Shown here: positions 46,528 through 56,403 of the stretch, piece after piece
Layout of the letters: every line of letters starts with the position of its first letter
Numbering within the stretch: the stretch's first letter is position 1
DNA from: Microcoleus sp. LEGE 07076
GTDB lineage: Bacteria; Cyanobacteriota; Cyanobacteriia; Cyanobacteriales; Microcoleaceae
Assembly (NCBI RefSeq): GCF_015207455.1
Contig: NZ_JADEWV010000002.1
Coordinates: 1 to 64,000, forward strand
Direction: 5' to 3'
Length of the DNA stretch: 64,000 bases
Translations under genes and position numbers: made by a program
The notes under the pieces: generated by a model
Databases searched by the model: none
What the model was told of the DNA's origin: nothing
Seen by the model: only the letters and a program-made list of their open reading frames with translations

Positions 46528-47289
46528 TTAATAGCTAATTTGCAAAGTCACAGAAGCTTCAATCTGCTGTTCCCCTCCCACCACAGGCGTTGCAGCCTCA
46601 GCAGCAACAGCCCTAGCAGCAAATTGGCGGTACACAGGATTTGGCGCGATCGCACCGTTGACTTGAATTCCCTGAATTTCTCCGCGCTTGAGGTTGAGCG
46701 CGCTCAAGACTGCATCCGCTTGCGCTTGAGCGTCTTGAGTGGCTTTTTTGAGTGCTTGTTTTTGAGCTTGTTCGATCGCACTTTCGGCGGCGACAAAACT
46801 CACACCTTGAATGCGGGTTGCTCCGGCGCTCACCGCATCGTCGAGCAAAGTGCCGGCAGATTGAGTATTGATGCGAAAACTGACGGTATTCGTAGCAGTA
46901 TAGCCTGTCAGCCGCTGCTGGTTGTTTTCGTAGCTGTAATTCGGGCTGAGGGTAATGCCGGCAGTTTCGAGTTTTTCTACTTGGCGCGATCGCAGCAACT
47001 CTACCACAGCGGACGATCGTCTCGCCGCTTCCTGCTGCACCTCGGTCGCCGTTTTCCCCTGCACCTCAACCCCCAGCCGCACTTCAGTTTGAGTTGTCTG
47101 AATCGCTTCCACACCTCGCCCAGTAACTGTTAGCGTTCTGATCCGCTGTTCTTGAGCCTGTACCGGATCTAATCCTGCGAAACTCACGAGAGTTAAGGTT
47201 AAACATAAAGCTGTTATCAGGTTGCGGAAATTGATTCTAGTATTGCGTTGCAAATTTGAATTCATAAACTTCATTCTCCTCACATACAA
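46528..47289 (-). CDS. SIMPL (DUF541) domain periplasmic protein
   Basis: 253 residues; an internal ATG (position 6 or 9) may be the real start. A signal peptide (LITALCLTLTLVSFAGL, cleavage near VQAQEQ) precedes a SIMPL domain: TLTVTGRGVEAIQTTQTEVR ... LSPNYSYENNQQRLTGYTAT ... ISVTLQISY-like end. The related Brucella BP26 forms channel-like assemblies. Function in cyanobacteria is unknown. Confidence 0.85.
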   Translation of the reverse strand: MYVRRMKFMNSNLQRNTRINFRNLITALCLTLTLVSFAGLDPVQAQEQRIRTLTVTGRGVEAIQTTQTEVRLGVEVQGKTATEVQQEAARRSSAVVELLRSRQVEKLETAGITLSPNYSYENNQQRLTGYTATNTVSFRINTQSAGTLLDDAVSAGATRIQGVSFVAAESAIEQAQKQALKKATQDAQAQADAVLSALNLKRGEIQGIQVNGAIAPNPVYRQFAARAVAAEAATPVVGGEQQIEASVTLQISY

Positions 47290-47385
47290 CAGATGATATA
47301 CTTGACCTTCGCCTAGGAATTGCTAAATCTCCAGCCCGTTACATTTTTAGCAACTAAAAATTTTAGTCATTGGTCATTAGTCAGT

Positions 47386-47455
47386 AGGGGCGGTGCCAAG
47401 AGTCCCCGCCCTCAAGCGTCATTAGTCATTAGTCATTAATCATTAGTCATTAGTT
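47386..47455. repeat. Dispersed repeat plus AGTCATT heptamer array upstream of the YkvA-like gene
   Basis: 47386-47420 (GGGGCGGTGCCAAGAGT...) is nearly identical to 25725-25765 (the part after the DUF3598 gene). It is followed by about five heptamers AGTCATT reaching to within six bases of the ATG. Confidence 0.75.
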
Positions 47456-47460
47456 TTTAT

Positions 47461-47844
47461 ATGCAATCCTTAAAACAAGCTGCCCGCCAACTCAAAAAAG
47501 AAACTTACGCTGTTTATTTAGCCAGTACAGACGAGAGAGTACCTTGGTCTGCGAGAGTTTTAGCAGGTGTGACAGTTGCCTACGCCTTTAGCCCGATCGA
47601 CTTAATTCCAGACTTCATCCCAATTCTCGGTTACTTGGACGATTTAATAATTGTACCATTAGGAATTTGGCTGGTAATCAAGATGATTCCGCCACAAGTT
47701 TTAGCCGAGTGTCGGGAAAAAGCAGCGGCAGAAATAGAGCGAGGAAAACCGATAAATCGGACAGCCGCTGCTGTAATTATTGCCATCTGGATCGGCTTGG
47801 GAATATTAGCTGCAATTTTGATGAAACAAATATTGAAACGTTAG
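47461..47844 (+). CDS. YkvA-family (DUF1232) membrane protein
   Basis: 127 residues. The core AYAFSPIDLIPDFIPILGYLDD is the DUF1232 signature, with hydrophobic helices on either side and a final helix (AAAVIIAIWIGLGILAAIL). Function unknown. The ATG directly follows an AGTCATT heptamer array (about 47420-47455). Confidence 0.85.
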   Translation: MQSLKQAARQLKKETYAVYLASTDERVPWSARVLAGVTVAYAFSPIDLIPDFIPILGYLDDLIIVPLGIWLVIKMIPPQVLAECREKAAAEIERGKPINRTAAAVIIAIWIGLGILAAILMKQILKR

Positions 47845-47944
47845 AATACCCGGCGGTTGCAACCGCGGCTATACAGACACTCACGCGACGGGAGCGGGTT
47901 GAATAATAAGCGGTAAAATTATGTTTTACGTTATTCTATGTTCG

Positions 47945-47991
47945 TCCGCGGAGGCGGACATCGTTTGTGTAGACGCGGTTTCAACCGCCGT
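47945..47991. repeat. Dispersed repeat family B
   Basis: GTCCGCGGAGGCGGACATCG followed by TTTGTGTAGACGCGG and TTTCAACCGCC. Other copies: 50658-50701 (same strand) and 33461-33510 (inverse); a decayed one at about 47847-47890. Confidence 0.8.
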
Positions 47992-48108
47992 CCGATATTC
48001 ATGATATTATATTGGATGGCGATCGCACCCAACCTTAAAAAAACTCCCTGTATCAAACACTAAGTATTATTTATCCCTTAAAAAAATCCAACAACTAACT
48101 ATCTAGCT

Positions 48109-50454
48109 ATGACTCAAACTACCGATCACCTCAGCCACCTCAACCCATCCCAGCGCCAAGCAGTCGTCCATTACAACGGGCCGCTGTTAGTAGTAGCAGG
48201 CGCTGGTTCCGGGAAAACCCGAGCTCTAACTTACCGCGTAGCTAACTTAGTTCGCACCCACCGAGTCGATCCAGAAAATATTCTGGCGGTGACTTTTACG
48301 AATAAAGCCGCTAGGGAAATGAAAGAAAGAATTGAGAAATTGCTGGCGACTCAGCAAGCCGAAGCTGAATATGGGAAACCTTTGACGGAGTTAGCGCCGG
48401 AGGTGCAAACCAGATTGCGATCGCAAATTTACCACAGAATTACCAAACATATTTGGATGGGGACTTTCCACTCTTTGTGCGGCCGCATTCTCCGCTACGA
48501 CATTGAGAAATATCAAGACGAAAAAGGTCGCCAATGGAAGAAAAATTTTTCGATTTTTGACGAGTCAGATGCTCAAAGTATCGTCAAACAAATCGTTACC
48601 AAAGTCCTCAACCTCGACGATAAGAAATTTGACCCGCGCAAAGTCCGCTACGTCATCAGCAACGCTAAAAATCAAGGCTTGTCGCCTCAAGAATTCCTCG
48701 CCGCCGAACCGGATTACAGAGGGCGCGTGATCGCCGATGTTTACAGCCGCTACCAAGATGCTTTAGCAGCTAACAACGGCTTGGATTTTGACGATTTAAT
48801 TCTCGTTCCTGTTAAACTTTTGCGCCAAAACGAGCAAGTCTTAAATTATTGGCATCAAAAGTTTTGCCATATTTTAGTTGATGAGTACCAAGATACTAAC
48901 CGCACTCAATACGATTTGATTCGGATGTTAGTCACGAATAACGTTGACCCCAAAAACTTCGACAAATGGCAAAATCGATCGATTTTTGTAGTGGGCGATG
49001 TCGATCAATCTATTTACAGTTTTCGGATGGCAGATTATACCATCTTGCTGGAATTTCAAGAGGATTTTGGCGATGGTTTGTCGGACGAGAAGACTCAGAC
49101 AATGGTAAAATTAGAGGAAAATTATCGATCGCGCGAAAACATCCTGCAAGTCGCCAACCACTTGATCGAACACAATACCGAACGCATCGATAAAATTCTG
49201 CGCCCTACTCGCGAACCGGGAGCTCCGATTGTGGTGTGGCGCGCCGACAATGAACTAGAAGAAGGGCAATTTGTAGCGGGCCAAATTCATTCGTTGAAGC
49301 GCCAAAACTCGGAATACGAACACGGGAGTAACTTTGCGATTCTCTACCGCACCAACGCTCAATCTCGCTCCTTTGAAGAAGCGTTAATGCACTTGGACAT
49401 TCCCTACAATATTGTCGGCGGTCTGAAGTTTTACGATCGCAAAGAAATCAAAGATATCCTAGCATACCTGCGGACGATCGCAAATCTCGACGATAGCGTC
49501 AGCCTCAAACGCATCATCAATACTCCCCGCCGCGGCATTGGCGACACCACATTTGGTAAAATCGAAGACGCTGCAACTCAATTAGGTATTCCGCTGTGGG
49601 AAATTCTTAGCGATGAATCTTCTGTCAATACTCTAGCAGGGCGATCGGCAAAAGCTATAATTAAGTTTGCCGCCATGATCGGTCATTGGCAACAAAAACT
49701 TGAAACCACGCCAGCGTCGCAAATTGTCCAAGGAATTATCGAAGATTCTGGTTACATTGACGATTTAAAAAACCAAGGAACCGAAGAAGCAGAAAACCGG
49801 ATCGAAAACGTTCGAGAATTGTACAACGCGGTGTTACAATTTGAAGAACAAAACGAAGAACCGACCCTAACATCATTTTTAGCAAAAGCATCCTTAGCCT
49901 CCGATTTAGATGACTTAAAAGAAGACGATTCCCGCGTCTCGCTGATGACGCTGCACTCAGCAAAAGGGTTAGAATTTCCCGTAGTGTTTCTAGTCGGAAT
50001 GGAACAGGGTTTATTTCCCAATTTCCGCAGTTTGGACGACCCGAAAGCAATTGAAGAAGAACGCCGTTTGTGCTACGTCGGCATCACTCGCGCCCAGGAA
50101 TTGCTATTTCTCACCCACACTCGCGAACGCCGCCTCTGGGGAGGCTTCCGGGAACACTGCACCCCTTCGCTATTCTTGGGAGAATTGCCCACACATTTGC
50201 TGGCGGGAAGTGCGAAGAAAAGTAAGACAGCTAAAACGGCTGCATCTCAGGGAAAGACTAATAATTCAGCAGCCCATTCTGGGAGTTCTCCATCAGAGTG
50301 GAAAGCTGGGGAACGAGTTTTTCATCATGCTTTTGGAGTCGGAGAAATTACCCACGTTTTGGGAGAAGGCGATAAAACTAATCTGGCAATTAAGTTTACA
50401 GGTTTGGGCCGCAAAATCATCGATCCGAGAACGGCGAAGTTGCAGCGAGTTTAA
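48109..50454 (+). CDS. pcrA: UvrD/PcrA-type ATP-dependent DNA helicase
   Basis: 781 residues. SF1A motifs: Q motif LNPSQRQAV, Walker A AGAGSGKTRALTYR, motif II LVDEYQDTNRTQY, motif III VGDVDQSIYSFRMAD, motif IV-V LMTLHSAKGLEFPVVFLVG and motif VI EERRLCYVGITRAQ. The C-terminal Tudor-like domain that binds RNA polymerase in PcrA is present (RVFHHAFGVGEITHVLGEGD). It acts in repair and in removing stalled polymerases. Confidence 0.95.
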   Translation: MTQTTDHLSHLNPSQRQAVVHYNGPLLVVAGAGSGKTRALTYRVANLVRTHRVDPENILAVTFTNKAAREMKERIEKLLATQQAEAEYGKPLTELAPEVQTRLRSQIYHRITKHIWMGTFHSLCGRILRYDIEKYQDEKGRQWKKNFSIFDESDAQSIVKQIVTKVLNLDDKKFDPRKVRYVISNAKNQGLSPQEFLAAEPDYRGRVIADVYSRYQDALAANNGLDFDDLILVPVKLLRQNEQVLNYWHQKFCHILVDEYQDTNRTQYDLIRMLVTNNVDPKNFDKWQNRSIFVVGDVDQSIYSFRMADYTILLEFQEDFGDGLSDEKTQTMVKLEENYRSRENILQVANHLIEHNTERIDKILRPTREPGAPIVVWRADNELEEGQFVAGQIHSLKRQNSEYEHGSNFAILYRTNAQSRSFEEALMHLDIPYNIVGGLKFYDRKEIKDILAYLRTIANLDDSVSLKRIINTPRRGIGDTTFGKIEDAATQLGIPLWEILSDESSVNTLAGRSAKAIIKFAAMIGHWQQKLETTPASQIVQGIIEDSGYIDDLKNQGTEEAENRIENVRELYNAVLQFEEQNEEPTLTSFLAKASLASDLDDLKEDDSRVSLMTLHSAKGLEFPVVFLVGMEQGLFPNFRSLDDPKAIEEERRLCYVGITRAQELLFLTHTRERRLWGGFREHCTPSLFLGELPTHLLAGSAKKSKTAKTAASQGKTNNSAAHSGSSPSEWKAGERVFHHAFGVGEITHVLGEGDKTNLAIKFTGLGRKIIDPRTAKLQRV

Positions 50455-50461
50455 TAGCTTG

Positions 50462-50596
50462 GTTTGTAGTAAGGACTTTAGTCCTCATCTATCAAAGGAC
50501 TAAAGTCTTCACTACAAACCTTTGAGTTTAATAGCTTGGTTTGTAGTAAGGACTTTAGTCCTCATCTATCAAAGGACTAAAGTCCTCACTACAAAC
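50462..50596. repeat. Tandem duplication of palindrome family A after pcrA
   Basis: Two nearly identical copies (50462-50519 and 50539-50596) offset by 77 bases. The spacer duplicates the last codons and stop of pcrA (GAGTTTAATAGCTTGG at 50447 and 50524), so the duplicated unit includes the gene's 3' end. Confidence 0.88.
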
Positions 50597-50657
50597 CTTT
50601 GCCGGTTGAAGAATGGGCGGTTAAATTGGCGGTAAAAATTACATTGTTTTCTTTACA

Positions 50658-50701
50658 CCGCGGAGGCGGACATCGTTTGTGTAGACGCGGTTTCAACCGC
50701 C
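50658..50701. repeat. Dispersed repeat family B, copy
   Basis: Same as 47945-47991 from CGCGGAGGCGGACATCG to TTTCAACCGCC. Confidence 0.8.
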
Positions 50702-50899
50702 ATCTGCATCTCATAGAAAAGCAGAAATCAAAACATCAGCTTTTATGCCTTACAGTCAATTTACAACGATCGGCAAAGTTAAAGAAGCCTTCAATTCACA
50801 GCAGTGGAAGGAATCAGATTTCTGCCGGAAATTGAGCCGATCGCACCCGCGACAGTTTTGCAAACCCTACCAGCACAGAAAAAGCCCGTTCTGAAGCTA

Positions 50900-51100
50900 T
50901 TATTCGATTACCTGAGATTCCACACGCCTGTATTTACCCGCCAAACGTTCTCGACGCTGGCGGCGGTTGTCAGCTTCAAATATGGCAATCGCTTCATCTA
51001 ACTTCAAATTGAAAGCGTCCAACTGTCGGCAGACTTCACGCACCTTTTCAACGTGTCGCTTTCTGGTTTCAGCGTCGGGGATTCTAGGTTGTTGATTCAT
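50900..51100 (-). CDS. Small hypothetical protein
   Basis: 66 residues from ATG 51100, which overlaps the stop of the upstream gene as ATGA. Charged and helical (RKRHVEKVREVCRQLDAFN, EADNRRQRRERLAGKYRR). A TTG start four codons earlier is less likely. Paired with 51097-51441; unknown function. Confidence 0.55.
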   Translation of the reverse strand: MNQQPRIPDAETRKRHVEKVREVCRQLDAFNLKLDEAIAIFEADNRRQRRERLAGKYRRVESQVIE

Positions 51101-51441
51101 GGCAAATTCCAATCCATTTTGATTTCTCGGATAGTTGCTTCTGAGGCATCGACAGCCGCCTCTGTTTGTTCTATCGTTCTATACAGAAACTTTAACGTAT
51201 CCGCAGTGGCAGCGAGTTGAGATTCTGCCACCTGCTGCAAAAGCCTGTACAAACGATTGTAAGGGTTTCTCAACCTTTCCTTAACATTATCCTGGGATTC
51301 TAGTTCGGGGAGTGTTGCTTCTGTCTCGCCAAACTGCTGCATTAAAATATATTCTGTGGCGGTTGTTTCGTTGAGGATTTCCACTAGCCGTCGCTGCAAT
51401 CTGAAAATTGTGTTCAGGATGTCATCAGGTAGCTTTGCCAT
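51097..51441 (-). CDS. Small hypothetical protein, helical
   Basis: 114 residues, predicted largely helical (LNTIFRLQRRLVEILNETTA, NRLYRLLQQVAESQLAA). Coupled to the next gene by an ATGA overlap, which suggests a two-protein module, toxin-antitoxin-like in layout only. No family recognised. Confidence 0.55.
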   Translation of the reverse strand: MAKLPDDILNTIFRLQRRLVEILNETTATEYILMQQFGETEATLPELESQDNVKERLRNPYNRLYRLLQQVAESQLAATADTLKFLYRTIEQTEAAVDASEATIREIKMDWNLP

Positions 51442-51614
51442 TGTCCTTAATTTTTAGGGATCACAACTTAACACAATATATCAGAATGTTTGCTTCCTCT
51501 CATTTGAGTTTTAATCAAGAGCGATCGCAATCCTAATTTACCACATTTAAGCCTAACTAAAAGCATCCAGATTACCAGCATCCATATCGATCCGTGAGGT
51601 CGCTTTCTTCAATC

Positions 51615-52901
51615 CTAAAATCTCAAATCGAGCGCACTTCGCATCGCCAAAAGCGCAACTCCATAAGCAGCAGCAGTCTGAACCGGCGTTTCAACAGGCA
51701 CTTTTAAATAACGCTTTCTAATCGCACTCCAAACCGCATTTTTAGCACCGCCGCCAGCAGTATAAACCTTTGTCAAAGGCGTTGCACCCAACTCCTGCAA
51801 TAATTGATATCCGCGCGCTTCAATCCGCGCGATACTTTCTAGCAAACCGTGCAGAAATTCCACTGAATCAGTCGGACGCGGTTCGAGTTTTGGCGGCAAA
51901 TTCGGGTCATTAATCGGAAAACGATCGCCATTTTTCAACAGTGGGTAATAATCCAGTAAACTCTCTTGCTCTGGATCGATTTGTGTGCTATAAGTTGTTA
52001 ACTCCGCATCTGTAAAAAAGTGTCGTAGCACCGCACCTCCCGTATTAGACGCGCCTCCAACCAACCACAAATCGCCTAATTTGTGACTGTAAATTCCGTA
52101 TCTAGAATCATCTACGCGGGTATGACTTAACAGTTTGACGGCTAAAGTGGAACCGAGAGAAGTTACTGCTTCCCCCGGAGAATTGACACCGCTTGCTAAA
52201 AATGCTGCAATGCTATCGGTTGTGCCGGCACAAACTGTACAATCGCCGGGAAATCCGAAGCGACTCCTCACTTGATCTGTAACTTCCCCTACAGGCGTGC
52301 CCGGTGCGACAACTTGCGGCAATTTAGGCGTTGCGGCGCCCGCAATTCCCTGAATCAGCCAATTCGGATAGCCCAAAGTATCAACATCGAAACCGAGTTT
52401 CAAAGCATTGTGATAGTCGCTAATTCCTAATTTTCCGTGCAATAAAAAAGCCAGCCAGTCAGCTTGATGCAGGAAAACCGTAGGGGCGGTGGATGGTGCG
52501 TGCCCGCCCTCCAACCACCACAGGAGTTTTGCCAGACTGGATGTAGCGCTTAATACTGTGTGGTTGGCTGGGGCGATCGCCCGCAACGTCTCTGTAACGG
52601 CTGCACCGCGCGCATCGTTGTATAAAATGGGTTCGCATACGGGTATACCGTCAGTATCGCACAGCATGACAGTGGAAGATGTGCCGTCAAGGGCGATCGC
52701 CCTTACCTGATTGCGGATTTTTGGGGGGATTTGGTCAATTACAGCCGAGAGTGCATTTTCCCACACCGAGGGCAATTCCGACTGTTGTTGGCCGTTGTTA
52801 GCAAAAGTATATTCAGTCTCGCAATGGATTGTACCCTGGGAGTCGATGATTGTCGATCGCGCGCCCGTGGTGCCGAAATCTATTCCCAAATAAAGATTCA
52901 T
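51615..52901 (-). CDS. FGGY-family carbohydrate kinase, D-ribulose kinase-like
   Basis: 428 residues, colinear with the characterised Synechococcus elongatus sugar kinase (SePSK, a D-ribulose kinase): YLGIDFGTTGARS, ALDGTSSTVMLCD, LYNDARG, SATSSLAKL, DYHNALKLG, CAGTTDSIAAFLASG, EAVTSLGSTLAVKLLS and AGGGAKNAVW. The segment EGGHAPSTAPT (about 131-141) is encoded by GC-rich repeat-like DNA at about 52480-52512. It phosphorylates a pentulose, probably D-ribulose. Confidence 0.88.
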   Translation of the reverse strand: MNLYLGIDFGTTGARSTIIDSQGTIHCETEYTFANNGQQQSELPSVWENALSAVIDQIPPKIRNQVRAIALDGTSSTVMLCDTDGIPVCEPILYNDARGAAVTETLRAIAPANHTVLSATSSLAKLLWWLEGGHAPSTAPTVFLHQADWLAFLLHGKLGISDYHNALKLGFDVDTLGYPNWLIQGIAGAATPKLPQVVAPGTPVGEVTDQVRSRFGFPGDCTVCAGTTDSIAAFLASGVNSPGEAVTSLGSTLAVKLLSHTRVDDSRYGIYSHKLGDLWLVGGASNTGGAVLRHFFTDAELTTYSTQIDPEQESLLDYYPLLKNGDRFPINDPNLPPKLEPRPTDSVEFLHGLLESIARIEARGYQLLQELGATPLTKVYTAGGGAKNAVWSAIRKRYLKVPVETPVQTAAAYGVALLAMRSALDLRF

Positions 52902-53357
52902 TGGCCACTCCCGCGAATTTTCCTATTTTGAGGAAACCCAAACTTTTAGGTGCATCCGATCAATGTTTATCATACATAGGGCGGGTTTGCCACCATTTTA
53001 AGTAGGTAGGTGGTTTCAACCGCTACTGGCGATCGAGAATTAGGAAAAGCGATCGACTTACATCATAAAATCTTTAAAATTGGTTAACTCACTGCTATGA
53101 TTGTACCTCACTTTTCGCTCCAAAAGCAATATATCAATACGCGATTGCTAAGCATGATTGTATGTTCATTCCCAGAAGCCAACCTACATAGATTTGTTGA
53201 GTTTTAGCCATAACCCAACGGTATTGCGATCGGCTGTCCGACAAATAAACATTGTATGTTCATGGCGGGCTATAAGCCCAACCCCTACTCCCCACAACAA
53301 GGGGATTTTTTCTAAGCATTCAATGTAAATGCGGCAACAGCTTATTAATTATTCTCC
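52902..53357. other. Intergenic region
   Basis: 456 bases between convergent/tandem minus genes. Holds a decayed family-B fragment (TGGTTTCAACCGC about 53008) and a CCCC-acaacaa-GGGG stem followed by T6 at about 53290-53312. That stem would terminate plus-strand transcription, but no plus-strand gene precedes it. No gene is supported. Confidence 0.45.
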
Positions 53358-55274
53358 CTACTTTCCCAAACCAACAGGCTGCTGGCGGTTGCGAACTTCC
53401 AAAAAAATCAACAAAGCATTAACATCCGCCGGATTCACCCCACCAATCCTCGATGCTTGTCCAATAGTCAACGGCCTGATTTTTGTCAACTTTTCCCGCG
53501 ACTCCTTCGAGAGAGTTCCAATTGCCATATAATCCAAATCTGCAGGCAATTGGCGGCGTTCGTGTTTGGCAATATCATCAATTTGATTTTGCTGTCTTTG
53601 CAAATAACCGGAATATTTGAGGTCAATTTCAGCAGCATCTTTTTCCGCCAACTCAAGACTGGAATTACCTAAATTGTACCGTTCCAAATCAACATAATGA
53701 AAACCAGGACGGCGCAGCAAATCGGCCAGAGTTATCGAACCTTTAATCGCTTGTTGGGTGTCGGCAAAAATTTCCTTCCCAAGCTGTTCGTGTTCTTTCA
53801 CCCGAGTCGAGTACAAACGGGCTTTTTCCGCCACAATATTAGCTTGTTTGCGCTCAAATAACTCCCAACGCCGATCGCAAATTAAACCGATTTCTCGTCC
53901 GAGCGGAGTCAAGCGTTGGTCAGCATTGTCCGATCGCAACAACAGCCGGTATTCCGATCGCGAAGTCAACATCCGGTAAGGTTCCCGCAAATCCTTCGTA
54001 CACAAATCATCAATCAAAGTCCCGATATAACTTTGCTCGCGGGGAAACACCACCATCTCCTGATTTTTCGCGAATCTAGCCGCATTAACCCCCGCCACAA
54101 TCCCCTGTGCCGCCGCCTCCTCATAGCCAGTCGTACCATTCACCTGACCCGCGCAAAACAGCCCTTCAATCTTCTTAGTCATCAGCGTCGGAAAACACTG
54201 AGTTGCCGGCAAATAATCGTACTCCACAGCATAAGCAGGGCGCATCATCTCGCACTTTTCCAAACCAGGCAAAGTCCGCAGCATTTGCAACTGCAAACTT
54301 TCCGGTAAACCAGTCGAAAAACCTTGGATATAAAGTTCAGGAATATCCCTACCTTCCGGTTCAATAAAAATCTGGTGACTTTCCTTATCCGCAAACCGGA
54401 CAATCTTATCTTCAATACTCGGACAATAGCGCGGCCCCTTCGCATCAACCCAGCCGCCGTAGACTGGAGAAAGGTGCAAATTATCTCTAATTAACTGATG
54501 AGTTTCCGGCGTAGTTCGAGTTAGGTAACAAGGCATTTGTTCCCGTTCCACCCAAACTTCAGGATCGAAACTAAACCAACGAACTTCTGCATCTCCCGGC
54601 TGCGGTTCCATGTTGGTATAATCGAGAGTCCGCTTGTCAACTCTTGCCGGAGTTCCAGTTTTCAACCTGCCAGTTTCAAAGCCCAAACGGTTGAGAGTTT
54701 CTGTTAAACCGACTGCCGCAAATTCTCCAGCGCGTCCGGCTGGCATCGACTTATTTCCCACCCAAATTGTGCCACCTAAAAAAGTGCCTGTGGTGAGAAT
54801 TACGGCTTTGCATTCAAAGGCAACACCGAAGTAAGTTTCGACTCCGATTACTTCTTCATTTTTGCCCAAAACTAAGTCTGTAACCATCGCTTCGCGGACG
54901 GTCAAATTGAGTTGATTTTCGACAATATTGTTCATCACGGCGGCGTATTCGCGCTTGTCGGTTTGTGCTCGCAGCGCCCAAACTGCGGGGCCTCTGGAAG
55001 CGTTGAGGACGCGCTTTTGCAAATAAGTGCGATCGGCCATTTTGCCAATTTCCCCACCCAAGGCATCCACTTCGTTAGTCAGTTGAGTTTTAGCCGGGCC
55101 ACCCACAGCCGGATTGCAAGGTTGCCACGCAATTTTATCGAGATTGAGAGTGAGGAGAAGAGTGCGACAGCCGAGGCGAGAAGTGGCGAGGGCGGCTTCG
55201 CAGCCCGAGTGTCCGGCACCAACTACGATGATGTCGAAACTGTCTTGGAATTGTACGGAAGTTTGTGCGGTCAT
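53358..55274 (-). CDS. mnmG: tRNA uridine-5-carboxymethylaminomethyl modification enzyme MnmG
   Basis: 638 residues, family length. The FAD-binding Rossmann motif [20 protein letters not shown] starts at about 15; [27 protein letters not shown] and [19 protein letters not shown] are GidA signatures. The C-terminal helical MnmE-binding domain is complete. With MnmE it modifies U34 of several tRNAs. Two TAGATTT heptamers lie just upstream. Confidence 0.97.
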   Translation of the reverse strand: MTAQTSVQFQDSFDIIVVGAGHSGCEAALATSRLGCRTLLLTLNLDKIAWQPCNPAVGGPAKTQLTNEVDALGGEIGKMADRTYLQKRVLNASRGPAVWALRAQTDKREYAAVMNNIVENQLNLTVREAMVTDLVLGKNEEVIGVETYFGVAFECKAVILTTGTFLGGTIWVGNKSMPAGRAGEFAAVGLTETLNRLGFETGRLKTGTPARVDKRTLDYTNMEPQPGDAEVRWFSFDPEVWVEREQMPCYLTRTTPETHQLIRDNLHLSPVYGGWVDAKGPRYCPSIEDKIVRFADKESHQIFIEPEGRDIPELYIQGFSTGLPESLQLQMLRTLPGLEKCEMMRPAYAVEYDYLPATQCFPTLMTKKIEGLFCAGQVNGTTGYEEAAAQGIVAGVNAARFAKNQEMVVFPREQSYIGTLIDDLCTKDLREPYRMLTSRSEYRLLLRSDNADQRLTPLGREIGLICDRRWELFERKQANIVAEKARLYSTRVKEHEQLGKEIFADTQQAIKGSITLADLLRRPGFHYVDLERYNLGNSSLELAEKDAAEIDLKYSGYLQRQQNQIDDIAKHERRQLPADLDYMAIGTLSKESREKLTKIRPLTIGQASRIGGVNPADVNALLIFLEVRNRQQPVGLGK

Positions 55275-55337
55275 TCGATTTTAGATTTTAGATTGAAATA
55301 ATAAACATCTGGCAAAATTAGGTTTTAGTTTCGTCAA

Positions 55338-55691
55338 TTAAAACTCTTCCTCTCCATTAGTGTAGCTGCTTTCTTCAAACATTGATGTTAATCCAGTAAT
55401 TTTTACAGGTGGTCGATCTTTGAATTCTACGACAAATGACAATTCCCCACCCATTGCCGCGATATAACTTTGTAAAGTAGATACCAACAAATCCGCACGG
55501 CGTTCGAGTCGCGAGACATTTTCTTGACGCATATTTAATAATTCTGCCATGCGAATCTGAGTGAATTTCCTGGCTTTTCGTAAGTCTTGCAAGGTCATTT
55601 CTTCAGCCATTAATTCAACCGATCGCTTTTCGACTATTGCTCGTTGGTCGGGAGGTAAATTATCCATAACAGTCTTCAGGCTAATTGTCAT
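55338..55691 (-). CDS. HigA-like XRE antitoxin
   Basis: 117 residues. A central HTH (ARKFTQIRMAELLNMRQENV then SRLERR) is preceded by a helical segment and followed by a beta/helical tail. It overlaps the end of the upstream toxin gene by 11 bases. Toxin-first order matches HigBA modules. It probably neutralises the toxin and represses the operon. Confidence 0.82.
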   Translation of the reverse strand: MTISLKTVMDNLPPDQRAIVEKRSVELMAEEMTLQDLRKARKFTQIRMAELLNMRQENVSRLERRADLLVSTLQSYIAAMGGELSFVVEFKDRPPVKITGLTSMFEESSYTNGEEEF

Positions 55692-56052
55692 CTCTTTCTT
55701 GCTCCATTAACTTAGTCAAATGGTCGGCAAATCTACTATCTGCTATTTTAATTAGTTGCTTGTAAAATCGCTTTTCACTTCCACCAGATTTGTCCCCAGC
55801 TACCAACAAAATCGCAAATCGGTGGGGGTCAAATGCAAAAGCGACTCGCCAAACTCCATCAGCCGCCTGAAACCTAAGTTCTGACCTATTCGTGTAGGTA
55901 GAACCATTGAGGGTATCGACGTGAGGACGCTTGAGGTTGGGACCAAATTCTTGTAACAGTGTCAGTTTTGCTAAAAGCTCTAATCTGACATCAGTGGGGA
56001 ATTCGGTAAACTCAGAGTGAAAATCAGAGTGAAACTCAATGTTCCATGTCAT
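55681..56052 (-). CDS. RelE/HigB-superfamily toxin
   Basis: 123 residues. KLTLLQEFGPNLKRPHVDTL, LRFQAADGVWRVAFAFDP and KRFYKQLIKIADSRFADHL are the Gp49/HigB-like RelE signature. A likely ribosome-dependent mRNA interferase. First gene of the module, ATG start clear. Confidence 0.82.
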   Translation of the reverse strand: MTWNIEFHSDFHSEFTEFPTDVRLELLAKLTLLQEFGPNLKRPHVDTLNGSTYTNRSELRFQAADGVWRVAFAFDPHRFAILLVAGDKSGGSEKRFYKQLIKIADSRFADHLTKLMEQERDDN

Positions 56053-56169
56053 TTGGGTAGATTATGCCTTACATAGCATATTATAGGCAATAGTCGATCG
56101 AGTAACAATATGCACAACAGCTTAAAATAGATGTAAGGTAAGTCCCTATACCCTCACCCTACTAACACC

Positions 56170-56403
56170 ATGACACAGATCGCCCTTTCCGACCTTCCCG
56201 AAACCATCCAAGCCCTACTCACCCAAGCCATACAAACAGGCCAACCCCTCACCATCGCCCAAAACGATCGACCTGTTGCCATTATCTCCCCCATCAAAAA
56301 AAGTAAAAGATCGGCTTTCGGATCTGCCAAAGATAGCGGCAAAATTATCGGAGATATCATCGAGCCAACCTCGAACCTCGTAACTTGGGATGTCTTGTCA
56401 TGA
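56170..56403 (+). CDS. Phd/VapB-type antitoxin
   Basis: 77 residues. The N-terminal half (LPETIQALLTQAIQTGQPLT then NDRPVAII) has the Phd/YefM-like pattern; the disordered C-terminal half would wrap the toxin. Its TGA (56401-56403) overlaps the toxin's ATG at 56400 (ATGA). Confidence 0.82.
   Translation: MTQIALSDLPETIQALLTQAIQTGQPLTIAQNDRPVAIISPIKKSKRSAFGSAKDSGKIIGDIIEPTSNLVTWDVLS

Noticed and set aside
53288-53312. CCCC-GGGG stem plus T6, terminator-like
   Set aside because: No plus-strand gene ends upstream; probably part of a dispersed repeat.
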